DNA from: Actinobacteria bacterium UBA2272
GTDB taxonomy: Bacteria; Actinomycetota; Coriobacteriia; Anaerosomatales; Anaerosomataceae
Direction: 5' to 3'
Assembly: GCA_002347725.1 (NCBI GenBank)
Contig: DDXA01000002.1
Location: forward strand, 1-64,000
DNA: 64,000 nt
Of the stretch, positions 8,442-19,336 are shown one piece after another. The position numbers and the translations under genes were made by a program. Every line of letters begins with the position of its first letter. Position 1 is the first letter of the stretch. The notes beneath the pieces are model-generated. The model did not search any database. It was not told the DNA's origin and was given only the letters and a program-made list of their open reading frames with translations.

Positions 8442-9138
8442 CCTCGGCCTCTCGTAGCACGTCAGGTCCGCCGAAGACGGCCGTGCCGGCCTCGGCGCTC
8501 GTATCCTCATCGGCGGCAAGCCGGGACTCCAGCCGGTCCATGCGACGCTGGAGCGCCCGATACATCTCGACCACAGGGTCCGGAAGGTCCTCATGGTGAA
8601 GATCGATCGTGTCGACACGCCGACCCTCGCGCACCACCACGCGGCCCGGGATACCGACCACCGTGCAGTTGGGCGGCACGTCGGTGATGACGACCGCCCC
8701 GGCGCCGACCCGCGAGCCCCGGCCGATCCGAATGTCGCCAAGCACGGTCGCGCCCACACCCACGACGACGAAGTCCTCGATCGTAGGATGGCGCTTGCCG
8801 TGCTCCTTGCCGGTGCCGCCGAGCGTCACGCCCTGGTAGAGCGTCACATCGTCGCCGATGATCGTCGTCTCGCCGATGACCACACCCATGCCGTGGTCGA
8901 TGAAGAAGCGCTCGCCGATGGTCGCACCGGGGTGAATCTCGACACCAGTGCTACGCCGCACTCGCTGGCTCACGAACCGGGCCAGCCACACGAAGCCGGC
9001 GCGATGCATCCGGTGGGTCAGCCGGTGCCACCACACGGCCCACAGCCCCGGGTAGTTCGTCAGCGCCGAGAACGATGATGCGCAGGCCGGGTCACGCTCC
9101 TTGACGGCCGCGATATCGGCACGAACGCGTGCCAGCAT
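8422..9138 (-). CDS. cysE: Serine O-acetyltransferase
   Basis: A 238-residue enzyme making O-acetylserine from serine and acetyl-CoA, the first step of cysteine synthesis. The N-terminal helical domain (ADIAAVKERDPA) is followed by left-handed beta-helix hexapeptide repeats: GVEIHPGATIGERFFIDHG, then VIGETTIIGDDVTLYQGVTLGG, with catalytic His and Asp. It ends with a variable acidic tail (AEDDDTRP) that overlaps cysS. Pairing with cysS couples cysteine supply to its tRNA charging. It has its own upstream promoter at 9186-9214. Confidence 0.95.
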   Translation of the reverse strand: MLARVRADIAAVKERDPACASSFSALTNYPGLWAVWWHRLTHRMHRAGFVWLARFVSQRVRRSTGVEIHPGATIGERFFIDHGMGVVIGETTIIGDDVTLYQGVTLGGTGKEHGKRHPTIEDFVVVGVGATVLGDIRIGRGSRVGAGAVVITDVPPNCTVVGIPGRVVVREGRRVDTIDLHHEDLPDPVVEMYRALQRRMDRLESRLAADEDTSAEAGTAVFGGPDVLREAEDDDTRP

Positions 9139-9185
9139 GTCCTTCCCGACCTCCCTTCGGCTCCAAACGGGCGACAGGTCGCACT

Positions 9186-9214
9186 ACTATCATGTCACGT
9201 CCAGAGGCTGTCAA
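9186..9214 (-). promoter_or_regulatory. Promoter of cysE-cysS
   Basis: On the minus strand TTGACA (9209-9214), 17-nt spacer, GATAGT (9186-9191), about 47 nt upstream of the cysE start. It lies in the 119-nt gap between ispF and cysE, which otherwise is empty. It suggests that cysE-cysS-rlmB-NYN can be transcribed independently of clpC-ispF. Confidence 0.6.
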
Positions 9215-9257
9215 CCGGAGCGCGCGCCGCCAGCGGGCCGCCCGGGATCGGGCGCGC

Positions 9258-9746
9258 TCACGGCGCCACGCGCTCGAGGAGTACGACCGCGTGGGCTGCG
9301 ATCCCCTCGCCACGCCCCGCGAAACCCAGTCCCTCGGTGGTGGTCGCCTTCACGCCGATGCATTCGACAGACACGCCGAGTGCCTCGGCTATCGCCTCGC
9401 GCATCCGTTCCCGATAGGGCGCGAGCCTGGGCCGCTCGGCGACGATCACCGTGTCGGCATCGACGAGCCGATATCCGCTGACCGCCGTCAGTTCGGCCAC
9501 GCGACGAAGCAGTCCGACCGACGAGGCTCCCGCGAAGGCGGGATCGGTGTCGGGGAACAGCCGGCCGATGTCGCCTTCGCGCAGCGCGCCGAGAATCGCA
9601 TCCATGAGTGCATGCACGAGCACGTCCGCATCCGAGTGGCCCTGCAGGCCCGCCTCATGCGGCACGGTGACGCCGCCGAGGACGAGCGGCCGATCCGCCA
9701 CGAATGCATGAACGTCATAGCCGAGCCCGATCCTGAGCGTGCTCAT
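9258..9746 (-). CDS. ispF: 2-C-methyl-D-erythritol 2,4-cyclodiphosphate synthase
   Basis: A 162-residue enzyme of the MEP isoprenoid pathway. It opens with GLGYDVHAF (metal-binding D-x-H) and continues GHSDADVLVHALMDAILGAL-x-x-GDIGRLFPDTDP, the family signature. The C-terminus contains VKATTTEGLGFAGRGEGIAAHA. It overlaps ispD by 4 nt. The ispD-ispF adjacency catalyses two non-consecutive MEP steps with ispE elsewhere. Confidence 0.97.
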   Translation of the reverse strand: MSTLRIGLGYDVHAFVADRPLVLGGVTVPHEAGLQGHSDADVLVHALMDAILGALREGDIGRLFPDTDPAFAGASSVGLLRRVAELTAVSGYRLVDADTVIVAERPRLAPYRERMREAIAEALGVSVECIGVKATTTEGLGFAGRGEGIAAHAVVLLERVAP

Positions 9747-10453
9747 GTGCCTCTACCTCCAGCCCGTGCTGTCAGGAGCTGTTCGACGATCGGCAGGTCG
9801 CCGGGCACCGTCACCTTGATGTTGTCGCGCGGGCCCTCCAGCATGCGCAGACGGCCGCCGACAGCCTCGACGAGCGACGCGTCGTCCGTACCCTCGAAGC
9901 CCAGCGCTTCGGCCCGCGCATAGGCCTCGCGCAGCACCGGCGCCGTGAACACCTGTGGGGTCTGGGCCGCCCAGAACACGGTACGGTCGACGGTGCCGAT
10001 GATGCGACCTGTCTCATCCACGAGCTTGAGCGTGTCGTACGAGGGGTGTCCAACGACCACACCATCGATCGCGTCGTCTGAGGCGGTTGCATGGATCGCC
10101 GCCGCGAGCACATCCGGATCCAGGAGCGGTCGCGCTCCGTCGTGGATCGCGATCACCCGCGCAGCATCGGGCACGACCGCCAGGCCGGCACTCACCGACG
10201 TCTGCCGGGTCGGTCCGCCTCCAACCACCGCGAGAACCTTCGGCGATGCCAATGGGTCGACCGCCCGGGCACGGTACTCGTCAACCCGGTCCGGATGAAC
10301 GACGACGACGATCGCGTCCACGGACTCGCACGCGTGAAACGCCGCTAGCGTGTGGGAGAGGACAGGCGCACCAGCGACCGTGGCGAGCTGCTTGCCTCCA
10401 TCGAGGCCGGAACGCTCACCCGAGCCACCCGCGACGATGAGCGCGACGTTCAC
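9743..10453 (-). CDS. ispD: 2-C-methyl-D-erythritol 4-phosphate cytidylyltransferase
   Basis: A 236-residue cytidylyltransferase of the MEP pathway (CTP plus MEP gives CDP-ME). The nucleotide-binding loop is VALIVAGGSGERSGLDGGKQL. A central HDGARPLLDPDVL motif and EATGFEGTDDASLVEA-like end (EALGFEGTDDASLVEAVG) are typical, as is the KVTVPGDLPIVEQLL C-terminus. Overlaps the PIN/TRAM gene and ispF by 4 nt each, so all three are coupled. Confidence 0.96.
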   Translation of the reverse strand: MNVALIVAGGSGERSGLDGGKQLATVAGAPVLSHTLAAFHACESVDAIVVVVHPDRVDEYRARAVDPLASPKVLAVVGGGPTRQTSVSAGLAVVPDAARVIAIHDGARPLLDPDVLAAAIHATASDDAIDGVVVGHPSYDTLKLVDETGRIIGTVDRTVFWAAQTPQVFTAPVLREAYARAEALGFEGTDDASLVEAVGGRLRMLEGPRDNIKVTVPGDLPIVEQLLTARAGGRGT

Positions 10454-11502
10454 GACCGCTCCTGAAAACGCGCAAACACCATGCGGCCGGCCGAGGTCTG
10501 CAGCACGGATGTTATCTCGGCATCCACCTCAGAGCCCACGGCGTCCGCGCCGTCGGCGATGACGACCATCGTCCCATCCTCGAGGTAGCCGACCCCCTGC
10601 CCGGCCTCCTTGCCTTCGCGATTGACCGCGATGTGCAGGGCATCACCCGGCAGGAGCACGGGCCTGAGGGCCTCGGCGGTCTCGTTCACGTTGATGACCG
10701 AGGCGCCTTCGACCCGGGCCACCTTGGTCAGGTTGTAGTCAACGGTGACCAACGTCCCGCCACTTGAGAGCGCAAGCCGCACGAGCTTCGCATCGACCGT
10801 GGGGATCTCCGGGAAGTCGGCCTCGATCACGGTCACTCCCGCAGATTCGGCCGAGGACAGCGTCGTCAGAAGATCGAGCCCCCGCCGGCCCCGGGCACGA
10901 CGGGTGTCATCGGCGGAGTCTGCAAGCATCTGCAACTCCATGAGCACGAACCGCGGCACGCGCATCGGTCCCTCGAGGAGCCCTGCACGCGCGAGCTCGG
11001 CGAAGCGGCCATCGATGATCGCACTCGTGTCGAGCAGCTTCGGTGGCCGACCGCCTGCCAATGGTGCGGAACCGGGCCACAGGCCGCCCGTCTCACGACC
11101 CGGCAGGGTGAACAGCGAGATGCCCGCGTACGCGCCGAACACGTACAGCAAGATGGTCGCGCCGAGGCCAAGCCACTGCGGCCGCTCGATATAGCGAAGC
11201 AGGGACGAGGAGATCAGGAACGCGACGAACAACCCGGCCACAAAACCCATCGCCCCGAGGAGCAGCGAGGGGGTCTCAAGGTCGGCGATCCGGCGCTCGA
11301 CGCGCCGGTAGGCTGAGGTGAGCTCCCGCCCGAGGATGCCGCCGAGGACGTAGCCGATGGAGGCTCCCAGAATGATGAGGATGAAGATGACGGAACCCTC
11401 TGAGAACCCGGTCTGGGCCGTCCAGTCGATCTCTCTCGAGACAGCAAACCCGCCGAGTGCGCCCGCAGTGATGAGTACTATTCGTGCGAGCTGCAGGATC
11501 AT
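10450..11502 (-). CDS. PIN/TRAM domain membrane protein (YacL-like)
   Basis: A roughly 350-residue protein. About four hydrophobic segments (residues 1-120) precede a PIN domain starting KLLDTSAIIDGRFAELARAG. Conserved acidic residues follow in FVLMELQMLADSADDTRRARGRRGLDLL and TLVTVDYNLTKVA. A C-terminal TRAM RNA-binding module (VAVNREGKEAGQGVGYLEDGTMVVI) completes it. YacL-type proteins follow disA in many Gram-positive genomes and are presumed membrane RNases. The start is uncertain. The ATG at 11502 fits the membrane topology but lacks a clear ribosome binding site. A GTG at 11550 lies within a GGAGGTGA sequence that is itself better read as a ribosome binding site. Confidence 0.88.
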   Translation of the reverse strand: MILQLARIVLITAGALGGFAVSREIDWTAQTGFSEGSVIFILIILGASIGYVLGGILGRELTSAYRRVERRIADLETPSLLLGAMGFVAGLFVAFLISSSLLRYIERPQWLGLGATILLYVFGAYAGISLFTLPGRETGGLWPGSAPLAGGRPPKLLDTSAIIDGRFAELARAGLLEGPMRVPRFVLMELQMLADSADDTRRARGRRGLDLLTTLSSAESAGVTVIEADFPEIPTVDAKLVRLALSSGGTLVTVDYNLTKVARVEGASVINVNETAEALRPVLLPGDALHIAVNREGKEAGQGVGYLEDGTMVVIADGADAVGSEVDAEITSVLQTSAGRMVFARFQERS

Positions 11503-11648
11503 ATGCCCGACGCCCGTGTGCCGGATGTCGATACCAGCGAGCGCCTTCACCTCCCGTCCTGTGGTGGGACACCTCGCGGTCGGATGCCGATGCCCGCCGT
11601 TGCTGCATGGATGACCTGCAGCGATGGTAGCACAGGCCGGACCTTGAC

Positions 11649-12710
11649 CTAGAGAACGGCGCGGTCCCGCATACGCCGCAAGCCGTCGCTTATCGCCTGC
11701 GCGCGTCTGGCGCCAACGCCGTCGACATCGTCCAGCTCGGACTCGGATGCCTGCATCAGCGCCCGCAGGGTACCGAACCTCTCCACGAGCCGGTTGATCA
11801 CGGTGCCCGGCAGCTGCGGAATGCGGCGAAGGAGCCGGTATCCCCGGGGCTCGACTCGCTGCTCCTCCATGTCGGTCTTGGCGGAATGACCGAGGACGAC
11901 AGCGATCGCGGCGGAGTCGAGCAACTGGTCAGGCGGCAGGGCACCGAGCTTGCCGATCGCGGTCGAAGCCTTGCGTGCGGACCCGTCCGGCAGGTAGTCC
12001 CGCACCAGCATCATGTAGTCATCATCGACGCCGGCGGTGAGCTCATCGGCCTGCATCTGCACGAGACGCCCCTCGGTGCCCAGCTCCGTGACGTGCCGGT
12101 GCACCTCGCGGGCAACACGCCTGAGCATCTCAGCGCGCTGGATGACGACGGCAGCCTCCCCGAACGTCACGACATCTTCGAACTCAAGCGCCGTCAGATG
12201 GGCGGAGACCTCGTCGAGGCGCGCGCGATACCGCTGCAGGGTCTGAAGCGCTTGGTTCGCCTTGGCAAGGACCACATCGATATCCTCGAGCATCAGCTGG
12301 GTTCCCTTGTGGTACAGGCTCACCACTTCCCGGCGCTGCGAGACAGAGATGACAAGCGCATCGGTCTGGCGGCTGACACGCTCGGCCGTACGGTGCCGCA
12401 TGCCCGTCTCATTGGTGGGCAGGTCCGCGTCGGGCACGAGGTGCGTGTTGGCCCTGCGGATCCGCGTCGCCCCCTCATCGAGCAGGATGGCGCCATCCAT
12501 CTTGGCAAGCTCGAAGAGCCGCTGCGGCGTGAACGGAGCGCCGATCTCGAAACCGCCGTTGCTGATCGCGTCGACGCCGACCACATCACCGATGACGATG
12601 AGAGCGCCCGTGCGCGCGGCGATGATGTACTCGAGCGCCTGGCGCAGGGGCGTCCCCGGCGCGACGGACTTCAACGCCGAGAGCATCGTGTCTTCGTGCA
12701 TCGGTTCCAT
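11649..12710 (-). CDS. disA: DNA integrity scanning diadenylate cyclase DisA
   Basis: A 353-residue enzyme that makes c-di-AMP from two ATP and reports DNA damage. The N-terminal DAC domain carries the catalytic KMDGAILLDEG (DGA motif) and GMRHRTAERVSRQTDALVI (RHR motif). A helical linker follows, then a C-terminal helix-hairpin-helix DNA-binding domain (GYRLLRRIPQLPGTVINRLV and VDGVGARRAQAI). The ATG is five bases after GGAGG. It lies downstream of radA, whose product interacts with DisA in Bacillus. Confidence 0.96.
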   Translation of the reverse strand: MEPMHEDTMLSALKSVAPGTPLRQALEYIIAARTGALIVIGDVVGVDAISNGGFEIGAPFTPQRLFELAKMDGAILLDEGATRIRRANTHLVPDADLPTNETGMRHRTAERVSRQTDALVISVSQRREVVSLYHKGTQLMLEDIDVVLAKANQALQTLQRYRARLDEVSAHLTALEFEDVVTFGEAAVVIQRAEMLRRVAREVHRHVTELGTEGRLVQMQADELTAGVDDDYMMLVRDYLPDGSARKASTAIGKLGALPPDQLLDSAAIAVVLGHSAKTDMEEQRVEPRGYRLLRRIPQLPGTVINRLVERFGTLRALMQASESELDDVDGVGARRAQAISDGLRRMRDRAVL

Positions 12711-12782
12711 GGGACCTCCGGCGCCGCCAGACAGGCTGATGTCCTGATTCTGCCACGAGCCGACGGCATCGACCAGACCAGT

Positions 12783-14132
12783 CTACGTGCCGAGCACCGA
12801 TCCGAGCGCTTCGGCAAGGGTGCGGACCGCACTCACGCCCGTGACCGGCGCCGAGCCGCTCCCCGCGGGACCGAACGCCTGCGTGAACCCCATCCGCTTC
12901 GCCTCGCGGACCCTGGCCGCGATGTGCGGCACCGAGCGCACATCGCCAGTCAGGCCGAGTTCGCCGAACGCGACGCAGTCCGAAGGTAAAGGACGATCGG
13001 ATCGCGATGAGGCGAGCGCAAGTGCAAGCGGGAGGTCGATGGCGGGTTCGGTCACACGCACGCCACCGGCGACCGACACGTAGACGTCGAAGGAACCGAG
13101 CGACACGCCCGCGCGGCGCTCGAGGACCGCCAGGACCTGGAGGAGCCGCGCGTTGTCGATACCGACCGACAGCCGCCGGGGCGCCGGAAGGTAGCTCGGC
13201 GACACGAGAGCCTGGACCTCGACGAGCAGCGGACGACTGCCCTCCATCGTCGCCATGACAGCAGAACCGGCGATGCCGCCGGCTCGCTGAGCAAGAAGCG
13301 CGCTCGAGGGCTGACCGACCTCAAGCAAGCCCTCCTCGGCCATCTCGAAGATGCCTATCTCCGCAACCGAGCCGAACCTGTTCTTAGCCGCACGCACGAT
13401 ACGGAACGCATGGTCGGCGTCGCCCTCGAAGTACAGCACGGTGTCGACTACGTGCTCGAGCACGCGGGGGCCGGCGATCGAACCGTCCTTGGTCACATGC
13501 CCCACGACGATGAGTGTGACGTCGTGCGTCTTGGCGAGACGCACGAGACGAGCGGCGGTCGCCCGAACCTGGCCGACGCTGCCTGGTACCCCATCGAGGT
13601 CTGGATCGAGGAGCGTCTGGATGGAGTCGACGATCACGACCTCCGGACGCTCGGCAAGTACTGTCGCTTCGATGATGGACACGTCGACCTCGGGCAGGAG
13701 TGAGATGCCCGCGGAGGCCCCGACGCGGTCGGCGCGCGACCGGACCTGCTGCACCGACTCCTCGCCGCAGACGTAGAGAACGGGGACTCCGGATGCCCCG
13801 AGGCGTCCGGCCGCTTGCAACAGGAGCGTCGACTTCCCGATACCGGGCTCGCCGCCGATGAGCACGACCGAGCCGCGAACCAGTCCGTCGCCGAGAGCGC
13901 GATCGAACTCGCCGATGCCGGTGAGGATGCGCTGCCCGGGGATGATGGACACGTCGGAGAGCGGCGTGACCACCCGCGGGGTGCCCACGGCCCCCCCGCC
14001 ACCACCGATCGGCGCTGCCGCTATCTCCTCGACGTACGTGCCGAACTCACCGCAGTCCGGGCAGCGGCCGAGCCACTTCGGTGCCGCATGACCGCACTGC
14101 TGGCAGCGCCAGGTTGACCGGATCCGTGCCAC
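12783..14132 (-). CDS. radA: DNA repair protein RadA/Sms
   Basis: A 449-residue RecA-like branch-migration ATPase. The N-terminal zinc finger C-x2-C...C-x2-C (WRCQQCGH...RCPDCGEF) is followed by Walker A GGEPGIGKSTLLLQ, a Walker B-like VIVDSIQTL, the RadA-specific KNRFGSVAEIG motif (KNRFG), and a C-terminal Lon-protease-like domain (FDVYVSVAGGVRVTEPAIDLPLALALASS) without catalytic function. It starts 3 nt downstream of the clpC stop codon. Confidence 0.97.
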   Translation of the reverse strand: MARIRSTWRCQQCGHAAPKWLGRCPDCGEFGTYVEEIAAAPIGGGGGAVGTPRVVTPLSDVSIIPGQRILTGIGEFDRALGDGLVRGSVVLIGGEPGIGKSTLLLQAAGRLGASGVPVLYVCGEESVQQVRSRADRVGASAGISLLPEVDVSIIEATVLAERPEVVIVDSIQTLLDPDLDGVPGSVGQVRATAARLVRLAKTHDVTLIVVGHVTKDGSIAGPRVLEHVVDTVLYFEGDADHAFRIVRAAKNRFGSVAEIGIFEMAEEGLLEVGQPSSALLAQRAGGIAGSAVMATMEGSRPLLVEVQALVSPSYLPAPRRLSVGIDNARLLQVLAVLERRAGVSLGSFDVYVSVAGGVRVTEPAIDLPLALALASSRSDRPLPSDCVAFGELGLTGDVRSVPHIAARVREAKRMGFTQAFGPAGSGSAPVTGVSAVRTLAEALGSVLGT

Positions 14133-14135
14133 GGC

Positions 14136-16688
<2,553 letters not shown>

Positions 16689-16810
16689 GATCGCTCACTC
16701 CTATCCACAGCGCCGGCGAAGGCGCGTCAGGTGCCGTATCTCGTATTCTACCCTGCTCGGCGACATCGGGCGGAACGTAAGGTGCCCTCAAGCAAGCCGG
16801 GTGCCACGGA

Positions 16811-16831
16811 CTTGAGTGCATCGCACTCAGA
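16811..16831. promoter_or_regulatory. HAIR-like operator (HspR-type) upstream of clpC
   Basis: CTTGAGT, seven bases, ACTCAGA. The HAIR consensus bound by HspR in actinobacteria is CTTGAGT-N7-ACTCAAG, so the left arm matches 7/7 and the right arm 5/7. The core is a perfect inverted repeat, TGAGTGC/GCACTCA with a 3-nt centre. It lies in the 189-nt gap between lysS and clpC. A possible -10 (TAGAAT on the minus strand, 16744-16749) lies between it and clpC, without a good -35. Confidence 0.55.
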
Positions 16832-16877
16832 TTATGGCAGAGTCGCCGACCGCGGCCGGCAGGATCGCACGGGTCGC

Positions 16878-18374
16878 CTATGCCTCCGGGCGCATGTGCG
16901 GGAAGAGCAGGACGTCGCGGATCGACGCGCTGTCGGTGAGCAGCATGGCGAGGCGATCGATGCCGATACCGAGTCCGCCGGCGGGCGGCATTCCGTACTC
17001 CTGCGCCCGGAGGTAGTCCTCGTCCACCCACATCGCCTCGTCGTCACCGGCGTCCTTGGCGGCCGCCTGTGCCTCGAACCGGGCACGCTGGTCGACCGGA
17101 TCGATGAGCTCCGAGAACGCATTGGCGAACTCTCGGCCGGTGATGATGAGTTCGAAGCGGTCGGTGATCTCGGGGTCCGCATCGTTGCGACGCGCGAGCG
17201 GCGAGGTCTCGGCCGGATAGTGCGTGACGAACGTCGGCTGCACCAATGTGTGTTCCACGAGCTTCTCGAACAGCTCGTTGAGCAGCTTGCCGGCGCTCCA
17301 TGCCGACTCGAAGAAGACGTCGTACCGATCGCACATGCGGCGGAGGTCAGCCAGCGGCGTGTGCACGCTGATCTCACGGCCAGCGGCCTCGCTCACCAGC
17401 TCGGCCATCGGCGCCTGACGCCACGGCGAAGCCAGCGAGACCGCGGCACCCTGATACTCGATCTCGAGCGTCCCAAGGACCTCGGTGGCTACCGAGGTGA
17501 TGAGCGATTCGGTGAGCTCGCGCATCGTCTCCATGTTGCCGAAGGCCTGATAGGCTTCAAGCATCGTGAACTCGGGATTGTGTCGGGGCGACATCCCCTC
17601 GTTGCGAAACGAGCGATTGATCTCGTAGACGCGCTCGAAACCACCGACAAGCAGCCGCTTCAGGTACAACTCAGGAGCGATGCGCAGGTACAGGTCCATA
17701 TCGAGCGCGTTGTGATGCGTGACGAACGGTCGCGCGGTCGCGCCGCCGGGAATCGGCTGGAGCATCGGGGTCTCCACCTCGAGGTACCCGCGCCCTTCCA
17801 TGAACCGCCTGATCGCCGAAATCACGCCGAAGCGCGTCTCGAACACCGCACGCACCTCGGGGTTGGCAATGAGGTCCACGTAGCGCTGGCGATACCGCGT
17901 CTCGGTGTCGGAGAGTCCGTGGTACTTCTCGGGAAGCGGCCGGAGCGACTTGGAGAGCAGCGTCACGACGGTGGGTGTGACCGAGAGTTCACCACGGCGT
18001 GTACGGACGATCGTCCCCGTCGCGCCCACCCAGTCACCGAGGTCGAGAGCCATGGCAGCCTCGAAGACGGCGGGGCCCGTCAGGTTCGCCCGGCAGAACA
18101 GCTGGATCTCAGTGGCACCGTCCCGCACCACGATGAAGAGCACCTTACCCTGGTCACGCTTGGCGACGACACGTCCGGCGATCGACACGGTGTCTGTTGT
18201 CTCCGCGCCGGGCTCGAGTGATGCATACTCACGCACGAGATCGACAGCGGTGACGGTGCGCTCGAACGAATCGGGATACGGGTCGATGCCGACGCGCCTG
18301 AGCGCGTCGATCTTTGCCAGACGGACCGAAGTGACGTCCTCGGCCCCCCGGTCGGTGCGCGCCTCGTCGGTCAT
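16878..18374 (-). CDS. lysS: Lysyl-tRNA synthetase, class II
   Basis: A 498-residue enzyme charging tRNA-Lys. An N-terminal OB-fold anticodon-binding domain (SIAGRVVAKRDQGKVLFIVVRDG) precedes the class II core. Motif 2 is FRNEGMSPRHNPEFTMLEAYQAF and motif 3 is GLGIGIDRLAMLL, with VETPMLQPIPGGATARPF typical of LysRS. It starts 9 nt after greA and is probably cotranscribed with it from the promoter at 18931-18959. Confidence 0.97.
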   Translation of the reverse strand: MTDEARTDRGAEDVTSVRLAKIDALRRVGIDPYPDSFERTVTAVDLVREYASLEPGAETTDTVSIAGRVVAKRDQGKVLFIVVRDGATEIQLFCRANLTGPAVFEAAMALDLGDWVGATGTIVRTRRGELSVTPTVVTLLSKSLRPLPEKYHGLSDTETRYRQRYVDLIANPEVRAVFETRFGVISAIRRFMEGRGYLEVETPMLQPIPGGATARPFVTHHNALDMDLYLRIAPELYLKRLLVGGFERVYEINRSFRNEGMSPRHNPEFTMLEAYQAFGNMETMRELTESLITSVATEVLGTLEIEYQGAAVSLASPWRQAPMAELVSEAAGREISVHTPLADLRRMCDRYDVFFESAWSAGKLLNELFEKLVEHTLVQPTFVTHYPAETSPLARRNDADPEITDRFELIITGREFANAFSELIDPVDQRARFEAQAAAKDAGDDEAMWVDEDYLRAQEYGMPPAGGLGIGIDRLAMLLTDSASIRDVLLFPHMRPEA

Positions 18375-18383
18375 GGCCCCCCG

Positions 18384-18854
18384 CTACTTGCTGATGGAGA
18401 CGACCTCGTACTCGATGACCGCGCCCCGCGGCGTGGTCACACGCACGACGTCACCCTTCTTCGCACCCATCACGGCCTGTCCGACCGGCGACTCGTTGGA
18501 GATGCGATCGTTCGTCGGGTCGGCCTCGGCCGAGCCGACGAGCTGGTAGGTGAATGTCTCACCCGCGTCGTCCTTCAGGTGAACCCGCGCACCGAGCGTC
18601 ACGCGATCCCGACGCTTGGGCGACTCGATGATGGTCGCATTGGAGAGGATCTGGCTGATCTCGGCGATGCGGCTCTCGACCCACGCCTGCTCGTTCTTGG
18701 CATCGTCGTACTCGGAGTTCTCCGATATGTCGCCGAAATCCTTGGCTTCGCGGATGCGTTCTCCCACCTCCCGGCGCCTGACGGTCTCAAGATGGTGCAG
18801 CTCCTGCTCGAGGCGGGTCTGACCTTCGGGGGTGAGTGCGATCTCTCTCTGCAT
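18384..18854 (-). CDS. greA: Transcription elongation factor GreA
   Basis: A 156-residue factor that rescues backtracked RNA polymerase by stimulating transcript cleavage. The N-terminal coiled coil begins LTPEGQTRLEQELHHLETVRR and carries the tip acidic pair in DFGDISENSEYDDAKNEQ. The C-terminal FKBP-like domain has NDRISNESPVGQAVMGAKKGD. greA-lysS order is common in Actinobacteria and Firmicutes. Confidence 0.96.
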   Translation of the reverse strand: MQREIALTPEGQTRLEQELHHLETVRRREVGERIREAKDFGDISENSEYDDAKNEQAWVESRIAEISQILSNATIIESPKRRDRVTLGARVHLKDDAGETFTYQLVGSAEADPTNDRISNESPVGQAVMGAKKGDVVRVTTPRGAVIEYEVVSISK

Positions 18855-18883
18855 GAACAGCTCCTGTGTGTCGGTCCGCCAGA

Positions 18884-18900
18884 TGCCGCCTGAGGCGGCA
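18884..18900 (-). other. Perfect hairpin in the greA leader
   Basis: TGCCGCC, 3 nt, GGCGGCA: seven perfect pairs, located between the greA promoter and the start codon, about 30 nt upstream of ATG. There is no U-tract, so it is not a terminator. It could affect mRNA stability or translation. No protein or ligand is implied. Confidence 0.5.
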
Positions 18901-18930
18901 GCGTCGGCCGGCCGGTCAATGGCTCACGAG

Positions 18931-18959
18931 AGTATAGCGACGACCGGCCCCTGATACAA
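18931..18959 (-). promoter_or_regulatory. Promoter of greA-lysS
   Basis: Minus strand TTGTAT (18954-18959), 17-nt spacer, TATACT (18931-18936), about 80 nt upstream of greA. Near-consensus -10 at ideal spacing. Confidence 0.62.
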
Positions 18960-18980
18960 GCGACGCGTCTCTCGCGCCAG

Positions 18981-19011
18981 CGGCAAAAGCGAAAGGCGCC
19001 CGCAGGCGCCT
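18981..19011 (-). terminator. Rho-independent terminator of tatA
   Basis: On the minus strand AGGCGCC, CGCA-type loop, GGCGCCT, followed by TTTCGCTTTT. A seven-pair GC stem plus U-rich tail, 28 nt after the tatA stop codon and just before the greA promoter. Confidence 0.75.
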
Positions 19012-19038
19012 ACTCGCGTGCAACACCGGCTGTCGCGA

Positions 19039-19260
19039 TTACTCGTCGACGACCTCGGCTTTGGTGTCCTTCTTGGGAGACGGAGCCTGGTCGGCCTCAT
19101 CGTCGTCGTCGATCTTGCCCTCTACGCTGTCCTTGAGGACCCTGGCCGACTTGCCGAACGTCTTAGCCAGCTTCGGGAGCTGTGTGGGGCCGAAGAGCAG
19201 CAGGATGATCCCGAGGATGATCCACCACTCAGCGCCTCCGGGAAGTCCGAAAATCGCCAT
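19039..19260 (-). CDS. tatA: Twin-arginine translocase component TatA/TatE
   Basis: A 73-residue Tat pore component that exports folded, often cofactor-containing, proteins. One N-terminal membrane helix (EWWIILGIILLLFGPTQLPKL) ends at the conserved F-G-P hinge. An amphipathic helix (LAKTFGKSARVLKDSVEG) and an acidic/Lys C-terminal tail follow. Only one Tat gene is here; tatC must be elsewhere. Tat export would suit the W/Mo enzymes implied by the cofactor operon at 48-58 kb. It has a clear terminator. Confidence 0.93.
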   Translation of the reverse strand: MAIFGLPGGAEWWIILGIILLLFGPTQLPKLAKTFGKSARVLKDSVEGKIDDDDEADQAPSPKKDTKAEVVDE

Positions 19261-19336
19261 GTCGCCTCCTTGAGTCCTCGGCCCGACCCGGCGTGCGATC
19301 GGACCGTTGTGGCCGGTGGCCAGCTTACCATCTTAG

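Noticed and set aside
16811..16831. The clpC-upstream inverted repeat as a CIRCE (HrcA) site
   Set aside because: CIRCE is GCACTC-N9-GAGTGC. Here the arms are in the opposite order (GAGTGC then GCACTC), and spacing fits HAIR instead.
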